A DNA stretch of 64,000 bases from Eunapius fragilis (lineage: Eukaryota; Porifera; Demospongiae; Spongillida; Spongillidae), in the NCBI GenBank assembly GCA_963681505.1, contig OY811972.1, forward strand, positions 8,076,720 to 8,140,719, in the 5' to 3' direction. The translations under genes and the position numbers were made by a program. This document shows, piece by piece, positions 1 to 11,624 of the stretch. How positions within the stretch are numbered: position 1 is the first letter of the stretch; each line of letters starts with the position of its first letter. Below the pieces are notes generated by a model. It was not told where the DNA came from. It saw only the letters and a program-made list of their open reading frames with translations, and did not search any database.

Positions 1-560
1 CATGTACCTTATAATTCTTTGTGGCAAGCTTAAGCCATGCAGTAACTCGTGAATTTGAAGTGAGTTGTTGATGGCCTGGTTCGTTATCTTTTACGCTAAC
101 GTAAATGCGTTGAGACTTAATTCTGAGTCATCGTTGAGGGTTTTGATACACACTTCAGCATAAGTGTGTACATAGCTAGATTATAACCAATGGAGTCACG
201 GTCTCACTGTCTTCACTAGAGAAGTGAATCACGCCCTATTATAATTGCTGGATCAATAGAACATCAACAGAACATCTTTAATAGCCATCCTGGCCACGAA
301 GCTTCTGCCTAGTTGGGCGTGTTGGCGTGTTTCAGCCAATACGCGAGGGTCGGGCTACGCCCAACTATATCTAGCTCTTGCTTTCATCAGAGATAGTATA
401 TAGATATTATCTCTGCTTTCATGACCGCTTTTTTGTTTATGTGTTATTTTTACCGTCATCAACACAAAATGAATTTGGGATCACAATCTGTTTTTTTTTT
501 TTTTCAATTATATGATGAATCATTCTAAATTCAACACGGCATACCATTTTCGTATGGCTG
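1..560. repeat. Left outer arm of a giant inverted repeat
   Basis: This stretch reads as the reverse complement of 62110-62663 over nearly its whole length, with scattered substitutions and a small indel. Matching landmarks include the segment around the ACGCTAACGTAAATGCG motif near 92 and the end near 530-553. No coding potential is visible. The two arms are about 61.5 kb apart and point toward each other. It could be a dispersed repeat that happens to lie at both ends, but a second matching pair (785-1836 with 56110-56990) in the same inverted order favours one large inverted duplication. Confidence 0.85.
310..367. repeat. Small palindromic MITE-like element (short version)
   Basis: Ends TAGTTGGGCGT and ACGCCCAACTA are inverted copies of each other. 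The partner copy at 62281-62354 is 16 bp longer and has complete 26-bp arms, so this copy lost part of one arm after the large inverted duplication, or the other gained it. Confidence 0.6.
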
Positions 561-784
561 CGTCACCATGCATGCTGAGTGGATCTGGCACTATATATGT
601 GGAGCCAGTTAACTTATGTTGTGTATTTTAGTAGTTATAGATAGTAAGGGTGTCAAATGGAAGGGAACATGGTTGCGAGAAACATAAATGAGTATGTAGC
701 ACGTGTAAACATCCAAATAATGCTAGTAGTCTTTTATCTTTAAAGTTTGGCCCCCCTGTCCTGTACTTTTATTAAAAGGGGGTC

Positions 785-1836
785 ATCCATTTATGAGGTC
801 AATGTTTCAGTGCAGGAAAGCATGTTCTATAACAACAAAGTGAATTTAACACTCATTTTGCCAATAGAAAACCCACAGTGCATCATTGTTGGCCGCAGTA
901 CCTTTACATACAAAAGTCTTGAGAGATTGGTTGACCTCAGTCCTGGTCTTGAGAAATTGGTCATGGTTTTATGGATGTGCTATTGTATTAACTGAGCACA
1001 TCCACTTCAGAAAGGTATATAATTGAGCACTAATACACATAGTGTATTACGCTCATGACAGGCAGCAGCCTCATGAGGTATTATCAAATGAGGATGGGAG
1101 GCAGTGATGAGGGAAGCTGACCAACGATGTTATATGTGCAATTGCTCTGGTAGGGAAAAGGGAGTAGTTCCATGCATGTGGATGTGCACACTACACAGGA
1201 CTATACGTATTTATATATTGTTTTGTATTTATCTAAGTATTAATTATCAACCTGTGTGTGGATGCATACATGAATTTTCTCCCCTAGCTAGCTGTGTGCT
1301 CAAATGACTATAGAGGCAGGCAGACGGCCCATACGCATCAAGGAGCAGCTAGGATAGTTTTAGTCGTATTTGAATGGGCAGATGAAAAAACAATGCTTAC
1401 TTGACATATCTATGCTCTAATGATTAGCTGGAGATAATGTTGGCTCCAGTACAGAATGCTCCAGTAGGTAGTCTGGTAGCACACAGATGACATTATAAAT
1501 CCTGGTAGGTAATTCCCATATATTGGCACCATGGTTACATGCCACAGACCACACTTTTGCCCATGGTATATAAAACATCATTATATGTAAATACATGTAC
1601 ATTGTAATACAACATCAAACATACATGTACATTCATCAGTTGAACTATTTATAGCTACAAATGTACTAACAGTCTAAGCTAGAACAGCATATCACACAAC
1701 ACTCCAACACTACACTACCTCCATGCTACAAACACACTATTGCTACCTGTAAATATGCTACAGTCCATACAATGTCTTTAATTGTTCAGCCAGGACCACA
1801 TGGTCACAGGATGAGAGGGCATCAATCAGCTTCTTG
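785..1836. repeat. Left inner arm of the giant inverted repeat
   Basis: Reverse complement of about 56110-56990 on the right. The match covers the 3' part of a Death-domain exon (1758-1836, minus), its 3' flank, and a block around 785-965. About 190 bp separate it from the outer arm match, whereas on the right 5.1 kb lie between the two matching blocks. Either the right arm gained the repeat-rich 57.0-62.1 kb block or the left arm lost it. An open frame at 747-995 (plus) is not kept in a single frame in the right copy, so I do not call it a gene. Confidence 0.75.
1758..1836 (-). pseudogene. Truncated Death-domain terminal exon (antisense copy)
   Basis: The minus strand reads KKLIDALSSCDHVVLAEQLK and ends LYGL-stop, matching the last helices of the Death domain at 55909-56177 (which ends LYRL-stop). 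Similarity stops abruptly at about 1836, inside the domain, so the N-terminal two thirds are missing and no splice acceptor of the parent exon remains. It lies in the left arm of the giant inverted repeat and points out of the window. It could still be the tail of a different gene with a new upstream exon, but I see none. Confidence 0.7.
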
Positions 1837-2162
1837 GTGGAGAGTGGAGCTGTGCTTATGTTGTAACAGTTGAGATTTCCAATCACAAGGATAAGGGAAG
1901 GGAGATATATCCACCACACAATACTCTCAAGTGGGGAGGCAGTGCTAATCAATTAATTACACATCGAGATTGGCAGCAATGTATGGTTTTAAAAGGAGGG
2001 TTGAAATAAACATTCAGAGCAACATGCACAGTCAAGTAATGTCTTGACATACCTAATTAATGCCCACCACACCGCAGTGAAACACAGTGCATCCTTTAGC
2101 TCAAGGTGTAAAAATCAATTTGAGAAATGAAGAATGAAATGAAGTTGAAAACCATACACACG

Positions 2163-2164
<2 letters not shown>

Positions 2165-2211
<47 letters not shown>
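2165..2211. repeat. (CA)n microsatellite
   Basis: Uninterrupted CA dinucleotides for about 47 bp in an otherwise gene-free stretch (1837-2940). Confidence 0.95.
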
Positions 2212-2215
<4 letters not shown>

Positions 2216-2439
2216 CAAATACACACAGAGGGAGAAATAATGAGGAAATATGTATGGCAGGGTGCAGTGATAATCATGCAGTAGTGTACATCACCCATGT
2301 GTTTAAAAAGGAATGTACCTGCACTAAAGTAAACTTTTTCCCCATAGTGCAATTATCAGCTACATGTGTTATTAGACATACATCTGTATAATACTGTACA
2401 AAAATTACCAAATTATTAAGCTTCATAAATCAAACCAGG

Positions 2440-2905
2440 GCATTAAATGACATTCATTCATACCACTGTGTTGCTAAACACTACCCTGGTCAGGTTCATC
2501 ATTTGTTTGTGTTATGAACATTGGTACAATTATTAAATATAGGGATGAGTTCAAAATTGTGTAAAATCACTACAGTCCATGTGTTCACTAATTTTTCATA
2601 ATTATTAGGCTGTGTGCCCCAATAATTTAATCTACAGTAGTAACTGAATACACATACATGTCCCGAGTAGTGCATGTTGTGTTTACATAACAGTAACACT
2701 ATTTTAAGAAGTTATGAACAATTATTGTCATGTTGTGTTGAAATCATTGGACGTGTTCAACAATTGTAACAACTATAATGTGCTTGGGTTCACCAATTAG
2801 GGAGACTTTACTAATTGTGTAAAATTATTGGGCCAATGTTCACAAATTGTGTGTATGCAATTATTAGGCTGTGTTCACCAACGGTGTATTTTACAATTAT
2901 TACAA
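2440..2905. repeat. GGTGAACA/AATTATTAGG satellite-like block, inverted
   Basis: Repeated short motifs such as TTCACCAATT, TGTGTTCACCAA and CAATTATTAGGCTG recur at irregular spacing. The block reads as the reverse complement of about 59480-59790, including the longer shared stretch around AGTGTCTCC/GGAGACTTTACT. No open frame of interest. See also the direct copies at 57.9-64 kb. Confidence 0.7.
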
Positions 2906-2939
2906 TAGTGACGTCATCTGTAGTATTGGTCCAATGGAC

Positions 2940-4440
2940 TTTTTCACAATCATCATCTTTGATTTTAACACACATTATACACAAAAGGAGTATTACAAAG
3001 TATTACATGTCTTTTATTATCTTCATATGTTGGTCTGCTATGTCTCTCTCCCTGAAGTTGTCCACTGGCTTAGTATCATCATTATGAGGTGTACGTACCA
3101 CTGTGATGGAGGGAAACAATTACTGAAGGTCATAATAACAGCAGCAACAATTCAATACATGAATACAAATATAAATGCTAATCTCCTCATGCAGCCTCTT
3201 GGCTGTCAGTGATCCCCTCTGTTGGTTTGGGCTTGCACCTGGTACATTTATGTAATTTGAATCACTGACAAGTCATTTAAATAGGATTTCATAATATAAC
3301 AAAGAAATTACTTCCAATTGTACATGTATAAATGTTAGAATTTTCATATGATTCAATATGGGAAATCACCTTGATTGATCATTCCTCCTTTGTGATTGCT
3401 CACATGATTTTTAAAAACCTTTTGTACACACATATGAAGGGCTAAAAATGAATACATTGGATCATCATGAATTGGCAACATGAAAATTAGTAATGAAAGA
3501 TAAATGATACGAGGGAGAAAGTATAATAGTGTAAACAGAAATAATTTTTATATCATTTCTGTATTTGTTAAAATGAATTAAATGAACTTGTGATTTGTTG
3601 GTGTATTAAAAATCAGCATACATGTACTAGTACATACGTGATTTATGAGAAATAAAAACCACTATAGAGTAACTTCAACAGTTTCCATTATTCATATGTA
3701 TATGAATACATTGTGTATATCATATACACACAGTGGACATCTTGTAGTAATTACTGTAGGTACAAATACATCATTTCTATTAGGATGGTCAGAGTCCATT
3801 GTGGATAGCAAGTTTCTATGGACTCCTTGACGAAGTAAAGAAACTCATTGAAGCAGGAGCTGATGTCAATCAGGCTGATAAGGTTGGTATGAAATGATCT
3901 GCTCCATTTAGTGGTCTGCATATCCTTGACCACTTTAAATTTTTTCACCTTAGAAATGATGTAATGTTATGTGCAGTGTACAACGTATGCATGCAGGTTG
4001 TCAATATCATGTGGTATAGACTGTTGACACAATCGTAAAAGAAGGTTTACAATATTAATTAGTTTCCTATTTACATTAAGATACATGTAGATGTACATAT
4101 ACAGGGTGATTGGAATGTTGCGCAAAATATTTGAATAGGTATAACTCCAGGAAAAATTATGCTATTGAACCATGCCAGTGATTTATTAATTAGTAGTTAT
4201 AAAAGTTGTAAACACAATCTTAAAAGTAGGTAAACAATATTGTAGTAGAGTTTCCTATTTACATCACATTACATGTACTTGTAGATGTACATGTACATAT
4301 ATTTATCAGTCTTGTTTTCCAGCATACTTTAAGAGCTTTTACCTTGACTAAAATAGGTGTAGCTGGGGAGACTGCTTATTACGTAAACCAGTGGTTGAAA
4401 ACTGCCATGGACCCAAGCCTAAGAAGTTTTGGGATATGAT
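2940..4440. repeat. Segmental duplication containing an A-type ankyrin exon (copy 1)
   Basis: Co-linear with 26330-27930: the same AT-rich intron sequence, the same ankyrin exon (3784-3882 versus 27500-27598) and the same downstream intron. Copy 2 carries an inserted LINE fragment and other sequence at about 26580-27025. Apart from the exon I see no gene; 3883-4920 is otherwise non-coding intron-like DNA. Confidence 0.8.
3784..3882 (+). CDS. Ankyrin-repeat exon A1 (99 bp)
   Basis: One complete ankyrin repeat, 33 residues, beginning DGQSPLWIASFYG and ending IEAGADVNQADK. It is bounded by an acceptor (TTCTATTAG) and a donor (AAG/GTTGGTATG) and is phase 0 on both sides. The conserved SPL, (I/T)ASF, L-EAGAD-VN pattern is that of the helix-loop-helix and beta-hairpin of ankyrin repeats, which mediate protein binding. 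It is the first recognisable exon of the plus-strand array; no start codon exon was identified upstream, so the gene's 5' end may lie elsewhere in 1-3783, outside the window, or in sequence I could not recognise. Confidence 0.8.
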
Positions 4441-4924
4441 GTAATCTAAACGTCCCTTTGCAAAGTCTGGGCAATATGTTAAATTGCTATGTTAGTCTGC
4501 ATGATAGCAAACATGTTAATTGGTGCAGATCATTTGGATAATACATGTATATAATGCTGAGAAACATTACCTTATTATTGCATGTACATACAAATGGTAC
4601 ATGAACATGAATATGTGTCAAGGGTATTACAGTACATGTATGTGTACAAATATTTCAGATGTCAAATGTTGTGTGCATGTACATTTGTATGTACCTGTCC
4701 ATACATGTGTATTTAGGGAACAAGTAATGGCTGACTTGGGGTTGGGTACATAAATCACTGGTCATGTCCATGGAATGTGATCTTGCATGTCATGTTGAAA
4801 TCTGTATCTCTTGACCATCTGGTTTGATTGTAAATAAAAATCCCCTAACACTTACACATCATTTTCAAAAAATTATCTCAGTTCAAAAAATGAGGGGCAG
4901 GTGATTGAGTAAAGTGTACAGTTT

Positions 4925-5970
4925 GATACAACCCTTGATGTAATAAGGTGCAGCAAGGCATAAGTTGGCGAAGCTTCATATTCGAGTTTATATTATGTTA
5001 AAAATACTTCAGACTTTCATATTATACAAAACATACTACATGTACTTACAACGAGTATTGTTGTGGGAATTAATGTTAAATAATTAACAAAAATTGTGGG
5101 TTTTCTTTTAAAACATCAATTAACTTCTTTAAACTAAGTTGTAAAAATCTTCCCCATGTATGTGGATGTTCATGTAATGTCTTTACAGGAGGGATTTTCA
5201 GGAATAAAACGAATCAAGTTAAGCATTGGATGATGTTACGCAATGTATTTGATATATTTCTAAAGTAGACAGGTGAAACAATTGAATTACAGAGGCATTT
5301 AAAAATTAAAGGACATGTATCTTTTGCTTGGATTCAGTGTTACACAAAAAATTACATACATGTACCTTTATAACACGTCTATGAGATTTTTATATAGTTT
5401 TTATCAACTTCTCAATGTCCGAGCCTTCTTTGTGACCTTCTAAATAGCCAAACACGTAGTGCTTTGCTTTCCTAAAGTAGTTCTGTATTGTCTCAGGGTT
5501 TATGGAGTCCATGGCTTCTGGTAATATATTTCTCAGCTTTGGAAGAGTATAATTCGTACGTTCTCTTGTGTACCTCATGGCATGTCTCCAACATCGTTCA
5601 ATTGGGTTGAATTCAACGTGAAACTTTGGCAACATGAAACAAGTTCCCTCACCAATATGTCATGAAGCAGCAGAGATAAGGACATCTTATCGTCTCTATG
5701 CAAGGCTTGCATCCACTCTTGAGCATAAACATTTATTGAGTTTATAAACATTTATTGCTTCAGTTTCTACTGTATGATCGAATGCCCACCTCTGGTTCAC
5801 CCATCTTCATGTGCTTAGAAGCACGAGCATCCATCAATTGATTCTTTCTTTTCGAAGTCTTCAGCATTACAAGCAGTAAGGATGCAGTGGCCAAAAGGCT
5901 AAATGCACCATTAATAAAATTGCTACCCACCCCCTCCTCCCCCCACAACACATCCATGTACACACAAGGT
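4925..5970 (-). mobile_element. DDE transposase-bearing element, fragment copy 1
   Basis: Matches 33205-34160 in the same orientation. It carries the C-terminal part of a transposase at 5390-5635 and further degenerate coding sequence at 5760-5960 (LMDARASKHMKMGEPEV). Ends are not defined and no terminal inverted repeat was seen. It is inserted in the intron between ankyrin exons A1 and A2. Confidence 0.65.
5390..5635 (-). pseudogene. DDE-type transposase C-terminal fragment
   Basis: The minus-strand frame reads LPKFHVEFNPIERCW, the typical block around the catalytic glutamate of DDE_3-like transposases ('H-E-NPIE--W'), then a helical segment NYFRKAKHYVFGYLEGH and ends in a stop. Upstream coding (residues with the first two aspartates) is interrupted. 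Only about 81 residues remain of a protein that would normally be several hundred long. The assignment to DDE transposases is family knowledge; the exact superfamily is not decided. Confidence 0.7.
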
Positions 5971-5989
5971 GTGCTATGGAGATTAAAGA

Positions 5990-6959
5990 AGTGTGCACGT
6001 TACTCAGGTGTGGGTCATTCCACTATGACTTTGTATGGGAGCGTGCTTCACATCTTCAGATCATGATTCATTTACTCATATTTGTTTGTTTGTTTTTGGA
6101 TGAATGTTGCTTTTACCGTTTATTGTATTAATAACTTAATTGGCTTACGAAATATGCTGTCCTGAATAATTATTTTTTCCAGATACAGTTCAACTTGGAA
6201 AGCTCATACCTTTTTTGTCTGATACAGACATTATTGACATCGAACTTAATTGGAACCAATATTAATAATTTTTGTGGGTGGTGAAAGGGTTAAATACTAA
6301 AGTGCTGATTAAAAAATTTGGAATCATATACACATGTAGAAGTTTAAAAAGTATAAACATCAAGGGAAGACTAATATCTCGCGTTTTTTGTTCATAAAAT
6401 TTCAGTGTATAGATAACCCCTGAGTTGTATGTGTTTGATGATGTGGCAGCCATATTTATTTTTTAACTTGGCTTTTATTACTTAGTGGTGGTAAGTGTGT
6501 TACATAACTATCATACAACAGCTATCAACACTGAGGTTTATTTATGCCTCAAGTGTGTCTTTGATAGTCTATGCCAGCCACAAATGCCACGTGCAAGTAA
6601 GATCTTTTAGTGCATTGAGTAGTATCAATGGCAAGAGCTTCCTAATATACCACAAACCACTTAGATGACTTAACAACACAATGGTTTTGTTCATTCACAG
6701 CTCAATTTAGTTGACTTAGTTAATGAATTTATGCATTTAGTTGTGTCAGCCAGACATTGTTTGGCAAATTTACTTCAGCTGACTAACCAGGTCAGTCAAC
6801 AGAGGAGATGGTCCACTATCTGCACACATTATGAATTGTAGCATGCACAATCATTTGTTGTTTGGACTTAAATTGAAGTGTGCATACATGTACTTGCAAA
6901 ATGATTACTTGTAAAACACAAAGGACTGGTCATTAATAAATTGATCACTCTTGTATTAG
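5990..6959 (+). repeat. Duplicated intron upstream of A-type exons
   Basis: No gene. The same intron sequence recurs, with indels, at about 13390-14287, 35200-36020 and 46430-47136, each time directly before an A-type ankyrin exon. Shared landmarks are GAGCGTGCTTCACATCTTCA, AACATCAAGGGAAGACTAAT and GTGTCAGCCAGACATTGTTT. This shows that whole exon-plus-intron units were duplicated, not only the exons. Confidence 0.8.
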
Positions 6960-7058
6960 AACGGTCGAAGTCCATTGTGGACAGCAAGTTTCAATGGACA
7001 CCTTGAAGTAGTAAAGGAACTCATTGAAGCAGGAGCTGATATCAATCTGGCTGATAAG
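6960..7058 (+). CDS. Ankyrin-repeat exon A2 (99 bp)
   Basis: Encodes 33 residues NGRSPLWTASFNGHLEVV...GADINLADK, one full ankyrin repeat, between TATTAG and GT, phase 0/0. Paired with B exon 7501-7602 about 440 bp downstream. Almost identical to A3 and A5. Confidence 0.85.
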
Positions 7059-7182
7059 GTTGGTGTGAAATGATCTGCTCCATTTACAATGTAGTGGTCA
7101 GCATGTATATGTACTGGTACTGTAACATGATTTAGTATAAAATATCAAAACACTCCACTTTTTAAATACAGACCTGTTGTGC

Positions 7183-7188
<6 letters not shown>

Positions 7189-7252
<64 letters not shown>
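7189..7252. repeat. (GT)n microsatellite between A and B exons
   Basis: About 64 bp of GT repeats. The same position in the A-B intron holds a GT/TG tract at 14513-14585 and 28106-28141, so the tract was present before the unit duplicated. The apparent open frames of Thr-His repeats across it are not genes. Confidence 0.95.
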
Positions 7253-7255
<3 letters not shown>

Positions 7256-7354
7256 CGCGCCACGTAATAAGTAAAATTGAGATTCCCCATAACAACAGGC
7301 ATAGTTACCAAATAATGAAATACATGTACCATTGCCACATATAATGCTGATCTG

Positions 7355-7500
7355 GTGATGTTGTCATTTCTACACCCTCCCAACATGCACCTTCTCCCTC
7401 TGTACTTCTCTCATTCACTTCTCTTCTTCATATTCACTTTCAAACTGTTCTCCCTTCTTATGTGCATCTGTGATGCCTTTGTTCCTTCTCTCTTTACCAG
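7355..7500 (+). promoter_or_regulatory. Pyrimidine-rich acceptor block preceding B exons
   Basis: A long CT-rich stretch ending TTCCTTCTCTCTTTACCAG precedes exon B1. Nearly the same about 145-bp block precedes every B exon (for example 11470-11624, 14690-14841, 21985-22136, 28225-28372, 34885-35029, 44745-44882, 46065-46212) and one truncated copy without an exon (45480-45575). It would act as a strong polypyrimidine tract for splicing. Confidence 0.6.
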
Positions 7501-7602
7501 GACAATGCAACTCCACTGAATGTGGCAAGTCAGGAGGGTCATCATGATGTAGTACAGACCTTGTTGGGAGCTGGTGCTGGAGTGAATATAGCAAGATCTG
7601 AT
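7501..7602 (+). CDS. Ankyrin-repeat exon B1 (102 bp)
   Basis: 34 residues DNATPLNVASQEGHHDVVQ...GAGVNIARSD: one ankyrin repeat with the TPL and G-H-VV--LL-AGA-VN pattern. Flanked by CCAG and GTAAGTGATG, phase 0/0. B exons are one codon longer than A exons (NIARSD against NQADK). Confidence 0.85.
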
Positions 7603-7984
7603 GTAAGTGATGTTTAGTTGTGGAGAGATGTATACATGTATGGACTAATGAGGGTATGGAGGGATGTTATAAGGATGCGGTGGCAGAGGGCTACATGTAT
7701 ATACCATTAATAAAAATGCTGCCCACCCCATAACACATACATTTATATATTCAACGTTGTCGTGTTTTGGATCATATTGAACGATGATGCTTTGTTGTGT
7801 GCTGAAGTTTAGTGGATATTTCAGCTGCTCTACCGTTAGCGTGCATGGTGTTCATTGTGTGCAGCTGTAATTTTCTGGCTAAAAACTCGATCACTTCAAT
7901 TGTCCCTGCCCACTCAAAGAGATGAGATGGTGCAATAAATGAGGGTACAATAAGAATGTGAGCAATGTATAGTGATTATCGAGG

Positions 7985-9090
7985 TGCTAGGTTATCAACA
8001 TTCAAAAGAATTTGTGGTTAAATCGTATTCATCTACGTGGATCTCATCACTGAACAATTTCAAAGTCTACTTGTGAAAACAGTCAGTATTAACGATGCTG
8101 CCACATGTAGATCATTTTAGCAAATGCATGTACATGTAACACGTGATGGATGTATTTCATGTACGAATATGTCATCGTTTGTACGGTGTTGTTTAAACAG
8201 CACACAACTAGTTGACACATTTACATGTACATTTATGGTGGTATTCATATGAAATGAAGTTGGGCTGAAGTTAGACCAATACAGGCGAAAATGCTATGAT
8301 CATACACTATGAATACGGAATGAGACCTTTCTACTGCCCCATCCATGTACACAAATGGTGTGCTATCTAGCACTGCCCAGCCACATACAGCACAATTAAC
8401 AGAGAACTGCCTCGGTGTCATACATGTAGTACTCCAGGCTTATCTGTCATCTGTTAAGGAAATCTCCTTATTTGACCAAACACATCATTGCATCAACACT
8501 GCACAAAACTGGTATCACAGCTCCTTTTCACATAACCATAGGTGTAGTGTCACCTGTGTACACCATCTTAATAAGACACAATAGACAAACAAAGAACGGG
8601 CTGACCAGTTGGGAGTTATATTCCCAACTGCTTAGTAACAGACAAACGAGTTTCCAGTGCATCCTTTACATAACCATCCTTGGCAGATTGTGACCTCTAG
8701 TGGCCATGCCTCTTGAATAAGTGATGGACCACACCAGCCCTCACTGCAGCAGTGGCACCACCTGCCCACAGACTATGCATGCCAAATACACTTGGTTATC
8801 AACGTTCAAAAGAATTTGTGGTTAAATCTTATTCATCTACGTGGATCTAATCTGAACAATTTTCAAAGTCTGCTTGTAAACAGTCAGTTGTAACAATACC
8901 ACCACATGTAGATGATTTTAGCAAATACATGTAACACGTGATGGATGTATTTCATGTACGAATATGTCATCGTTTGTACGGTGTCGTTTCAACGGCATAC
9001 AACTAGTTGACGAATTTACATGTATGGTGCTATTCATATGAAACGAAGTTAGACCAATACAGGTCAAAAATGCTATGATCATACACTACG
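7985..9090. repeat. Pair of about 300-bp direct repeats flanking a DIRS-like fragment
   Basis: 7985-8310 and 8793-9090 are direct copies (both contain ACACGTGATGGATGTATTTC and TATGTCATCGTTTGTACGGT). Between them lies the tyrosine-recombinase fragment 8340-8790. No gene. The remaining 9091-9992 is non-coding; 9160-9260 recurs at 45180-45275. Confidence 0.7.
8340..8790 (-). mobile_element. DIRS-like retroelement fossil, 3' recombinase end
   Basis: Matches the C-terminal end of the tyrosine-recombinase region of the longer copy at 38220-41400. The minus strand holds the 'FGMHS-AGGATAA' and 'AKD-YVKD' blocks of the recombinase catalytic core. A broken fragment of a few hundred bases. Confidence 0.6.
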
Positions 9091-9992
9091 AATACATGTA
9101 CATGTACATGTACAACCTATGATGTATAGAAATAAACCTTTTATAAACTATATGTATGTTTAGAACAAGAGCAGCTTGTACACATGTTCTCCATCCACAC
9201 TCTGTACTTTACCTGTAGATTTATAAAATATGAAGAGAATTGATACTTGTGCAGTTTACATGTACATAGTTTACATGCACCCAATGGATCCAAACGTTTA
9301 GCAAACAGTAAAAAAATTAATCTATACACATGTTCCATATAATGTGTGTATCGAAAAGCTGAAGAGGAAGATAGGTGCCCAACATTTTTGTCATTATCGG
9401 GTCAATTCACACTAAATTGTATTGTAATACATCATGCTCTCATATTGGCATACCACTTACATATAATATACTCCCCTGTGATATCAACAAAATTCCGCTA
9501 CACATGTATACTCTATGTTGATCTGTTTATATAATATGGCTTGCTGAATAATTAATTATTTTGGTGACCTTTGTCAATTGAAATAAGTGTAGTGTGAGTC
9601 CTGACATGCACAAGTTTGGGCCTTTTGCACACAACAAAGTAGATTGTAGAGTGGTACCCATTGCAAGTAAACTTACTTTAATTAATGTTAATAGGTTAAT
9701 GTTACTATAAATTTTTGATGAGTTTTGAAAGTAGCAAAAAATTACATCCTCTATTTCTCACCATTTTTTTTAAATACATAGCTGCTATTACCCTTAAGGC
9801 ACTTAGCTTGACAGCTTTTGTGGGACATTAACTACTGGACTGTAATACCAGTAAAATGACTAGTAGCCATTTTATTGCTTCTTGGTTTGGCTTTGTTAGT
9901 TGACATAGTCACTATGAGGTGTTAATGGATGTCATAACTGAGAACCCACAAAATCAAAACTGTGCAATACAATGTATCTGCATGCATGTGGT

Positions 9993-11469
9993 TTATGAAA
10001 GGTAGGTCTGTAGAGCACGGGAAGCTTCCTGCATCTCTTTCTTTGTTAAAGTGTAGGTTCTACCAGTAGCTGTTGACGGCTGGACACGAGTCAGAATGTC
10101 TGATGGATCTATGTCCAAAATATCCTGTTGGTCAGGGTAGACAAATGATGTAGCTGGGATACAGGGATGGAGAAATGTTGTTGTGATGGTATGTTCATGT
10201 TCATTCACATTGAGCACACAGCCAAGCCAACAGGAGCCATCATATACCACAGTTACATACCCACTAATTGCACCAAATGGAAGAGGTGTAAAAGCTTGAC
10301 CCAATGCAACCCTTTCTTTCCTTGGGGATGCACTGTTTGAAAAAGACTTCACTTCAACCACAGTGGTACTAACTGGAACAACACTGTGCAGCTGATGTGT
10401 CCCTGGAACAGTTCTGCTCCTGTTCAGTCGATCTTCAAGTACTTTGGCTTCTTGCTCATGTTCACTCAGTGTTGCAAAGCCAAAGTGCATTCCCTTTATT
10501 TCACTAACTGCAAAGAGATATAGCTGTTCTGCTGTTAGAATGTGGTCTTTATAGAGACGCTGAAGACTGGCTTTTGTGGCTAGCCGCTTCAAGGTTCCTC
10601 CAGCACCGTCCCCTGCAGACTTCCCGTGAGATGTCGCGAAGAAGTGCCACTCTGCATGTACCCCAAAGTCCAGAAAATGGTAGCACAGATTTGTAAAATT
10701 TTTACAGTTTTTATACTGGGCTGCACGTACACCCATCAGAAAAGTAGTAAATCTTCTGCGGCTTTTTCCCCCCACATTTTTAGGACAAAAACTCCACAAG
10801 TTTTCCCTGAAATAGGTGGACAGCAATGGTGTCATGCTGAGTGTTCTCAGAGATGATGATGTAGCAGAGGCTCTTGAGATTTTCTTTCTCCCGGTAATAG
10901 CAGACAAAAGGGTGGACAGTGGCAGAGCTGTTGTTCCAATGGAATGACTGAACTTCATCCTGAACAACAAAACTGAAGTTTTCGGAGAAGTCAGCAATCA
11001 CCAGAAATTCTCCCTCCTTTAGGCTCTCCTTCTTCTGTTGCATGAAACTTGACTGCATTTTGGCAGTAAAGTCATGAACAACAAGCTTTTTCATCATGGT
11101 GATGAAACAGTCCACGAACTCATCAACTTGAAGCACCCTTGTTTCCAGAGTGGCACGGTCTGTGGAAGTCCACTGCTTGAACTCCACGGTGTCAATAGAG
11201 TGTTTATCAAAAGCAGCTTGCAGGGATTTGTGGAGTGGTTCTGTGCCAGGACATTGATTGCAGTTGCCAAAATGACAGTCTATGTTTGGCGGGTTACATT
11301 GCATCGCTGCAAGGCAGTGTCGGTAGTGCTTGTATAATCCATCAGTTAGTGACTCTATCTTGCCTCCAGCCATCATCAATTTGATGTTCTGATGGATTGT
11401 ACAGACGCACACTGAATGTGTACCAACATGTGTACAGAGAACCTGCATGCTGCAACACATCATATACAA
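9993..11469 (-). mobile_element. DDE/RNase H-like protein of a dispersed metazoan element family
   Basis: The minus strand encodes, in two overlapping frames, an N-terminal part (11469 to about 10780) with cysteine/histidine spacing resembling a zinc site (CHFGNCNQCPG) and VIADFSENFSFVVQDEVQSF, then a C-terminal part (10997 to 9993) with AAQYKNCKNFTNLCYHF, EWHFFATSHGKSAGDGAGG and a terminal beta-rich segment GYVTVVYDGSCWLGCVL. I recognise this block order from a multi-copy protein family in cnidarians, sponges and insects that looks transposase-like; the D in DFSEN, the D in FSDG and the HGK-GDG-GG block are the likely catalytic region. A frame change falls between FSDG and QYKN (near 10720-10735), so this copy is probably inactive. 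Inserted in a B-exon intron. The superfamily is not certain. Confidence 0.6.
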
Positions 11470-11624
11470 ATTGATCTGGTGATGTTGTCATTTCTACACC
11501 CTCCCAACATGCACCTTCTGCCTCTGTACTTCTCCCATTCACTTCACTTCTTCATATTCACTTTCAAACTGTTCTCCCTTCTTATGTGCATCTGTGATGC
11601 CTTTGTTCCTTCTCTCCTTACCAG

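Noticed and set aside
747-995. Plus-strand ORF with LERLVDLSPGLEKLV
   Set aside because: The inverted copy at 56785-56988 does not keep the frame, so it is not under coding constraint.
7098-7386. Open frames of Thr-His or Val-Cys repeats across GT tracts (also 14374-14723 and 2101-2352)
   Set aside because: They exist only because dinucleotide repeats have no stops; no other coding signal.
7985-9090. LTR pair: two 300-bp direct repeats around a DIRS-like piece
   Set aside because: No TG...CA ends, no primer site, no target duplication and no internal coding region between them; a local duplication is simpler.
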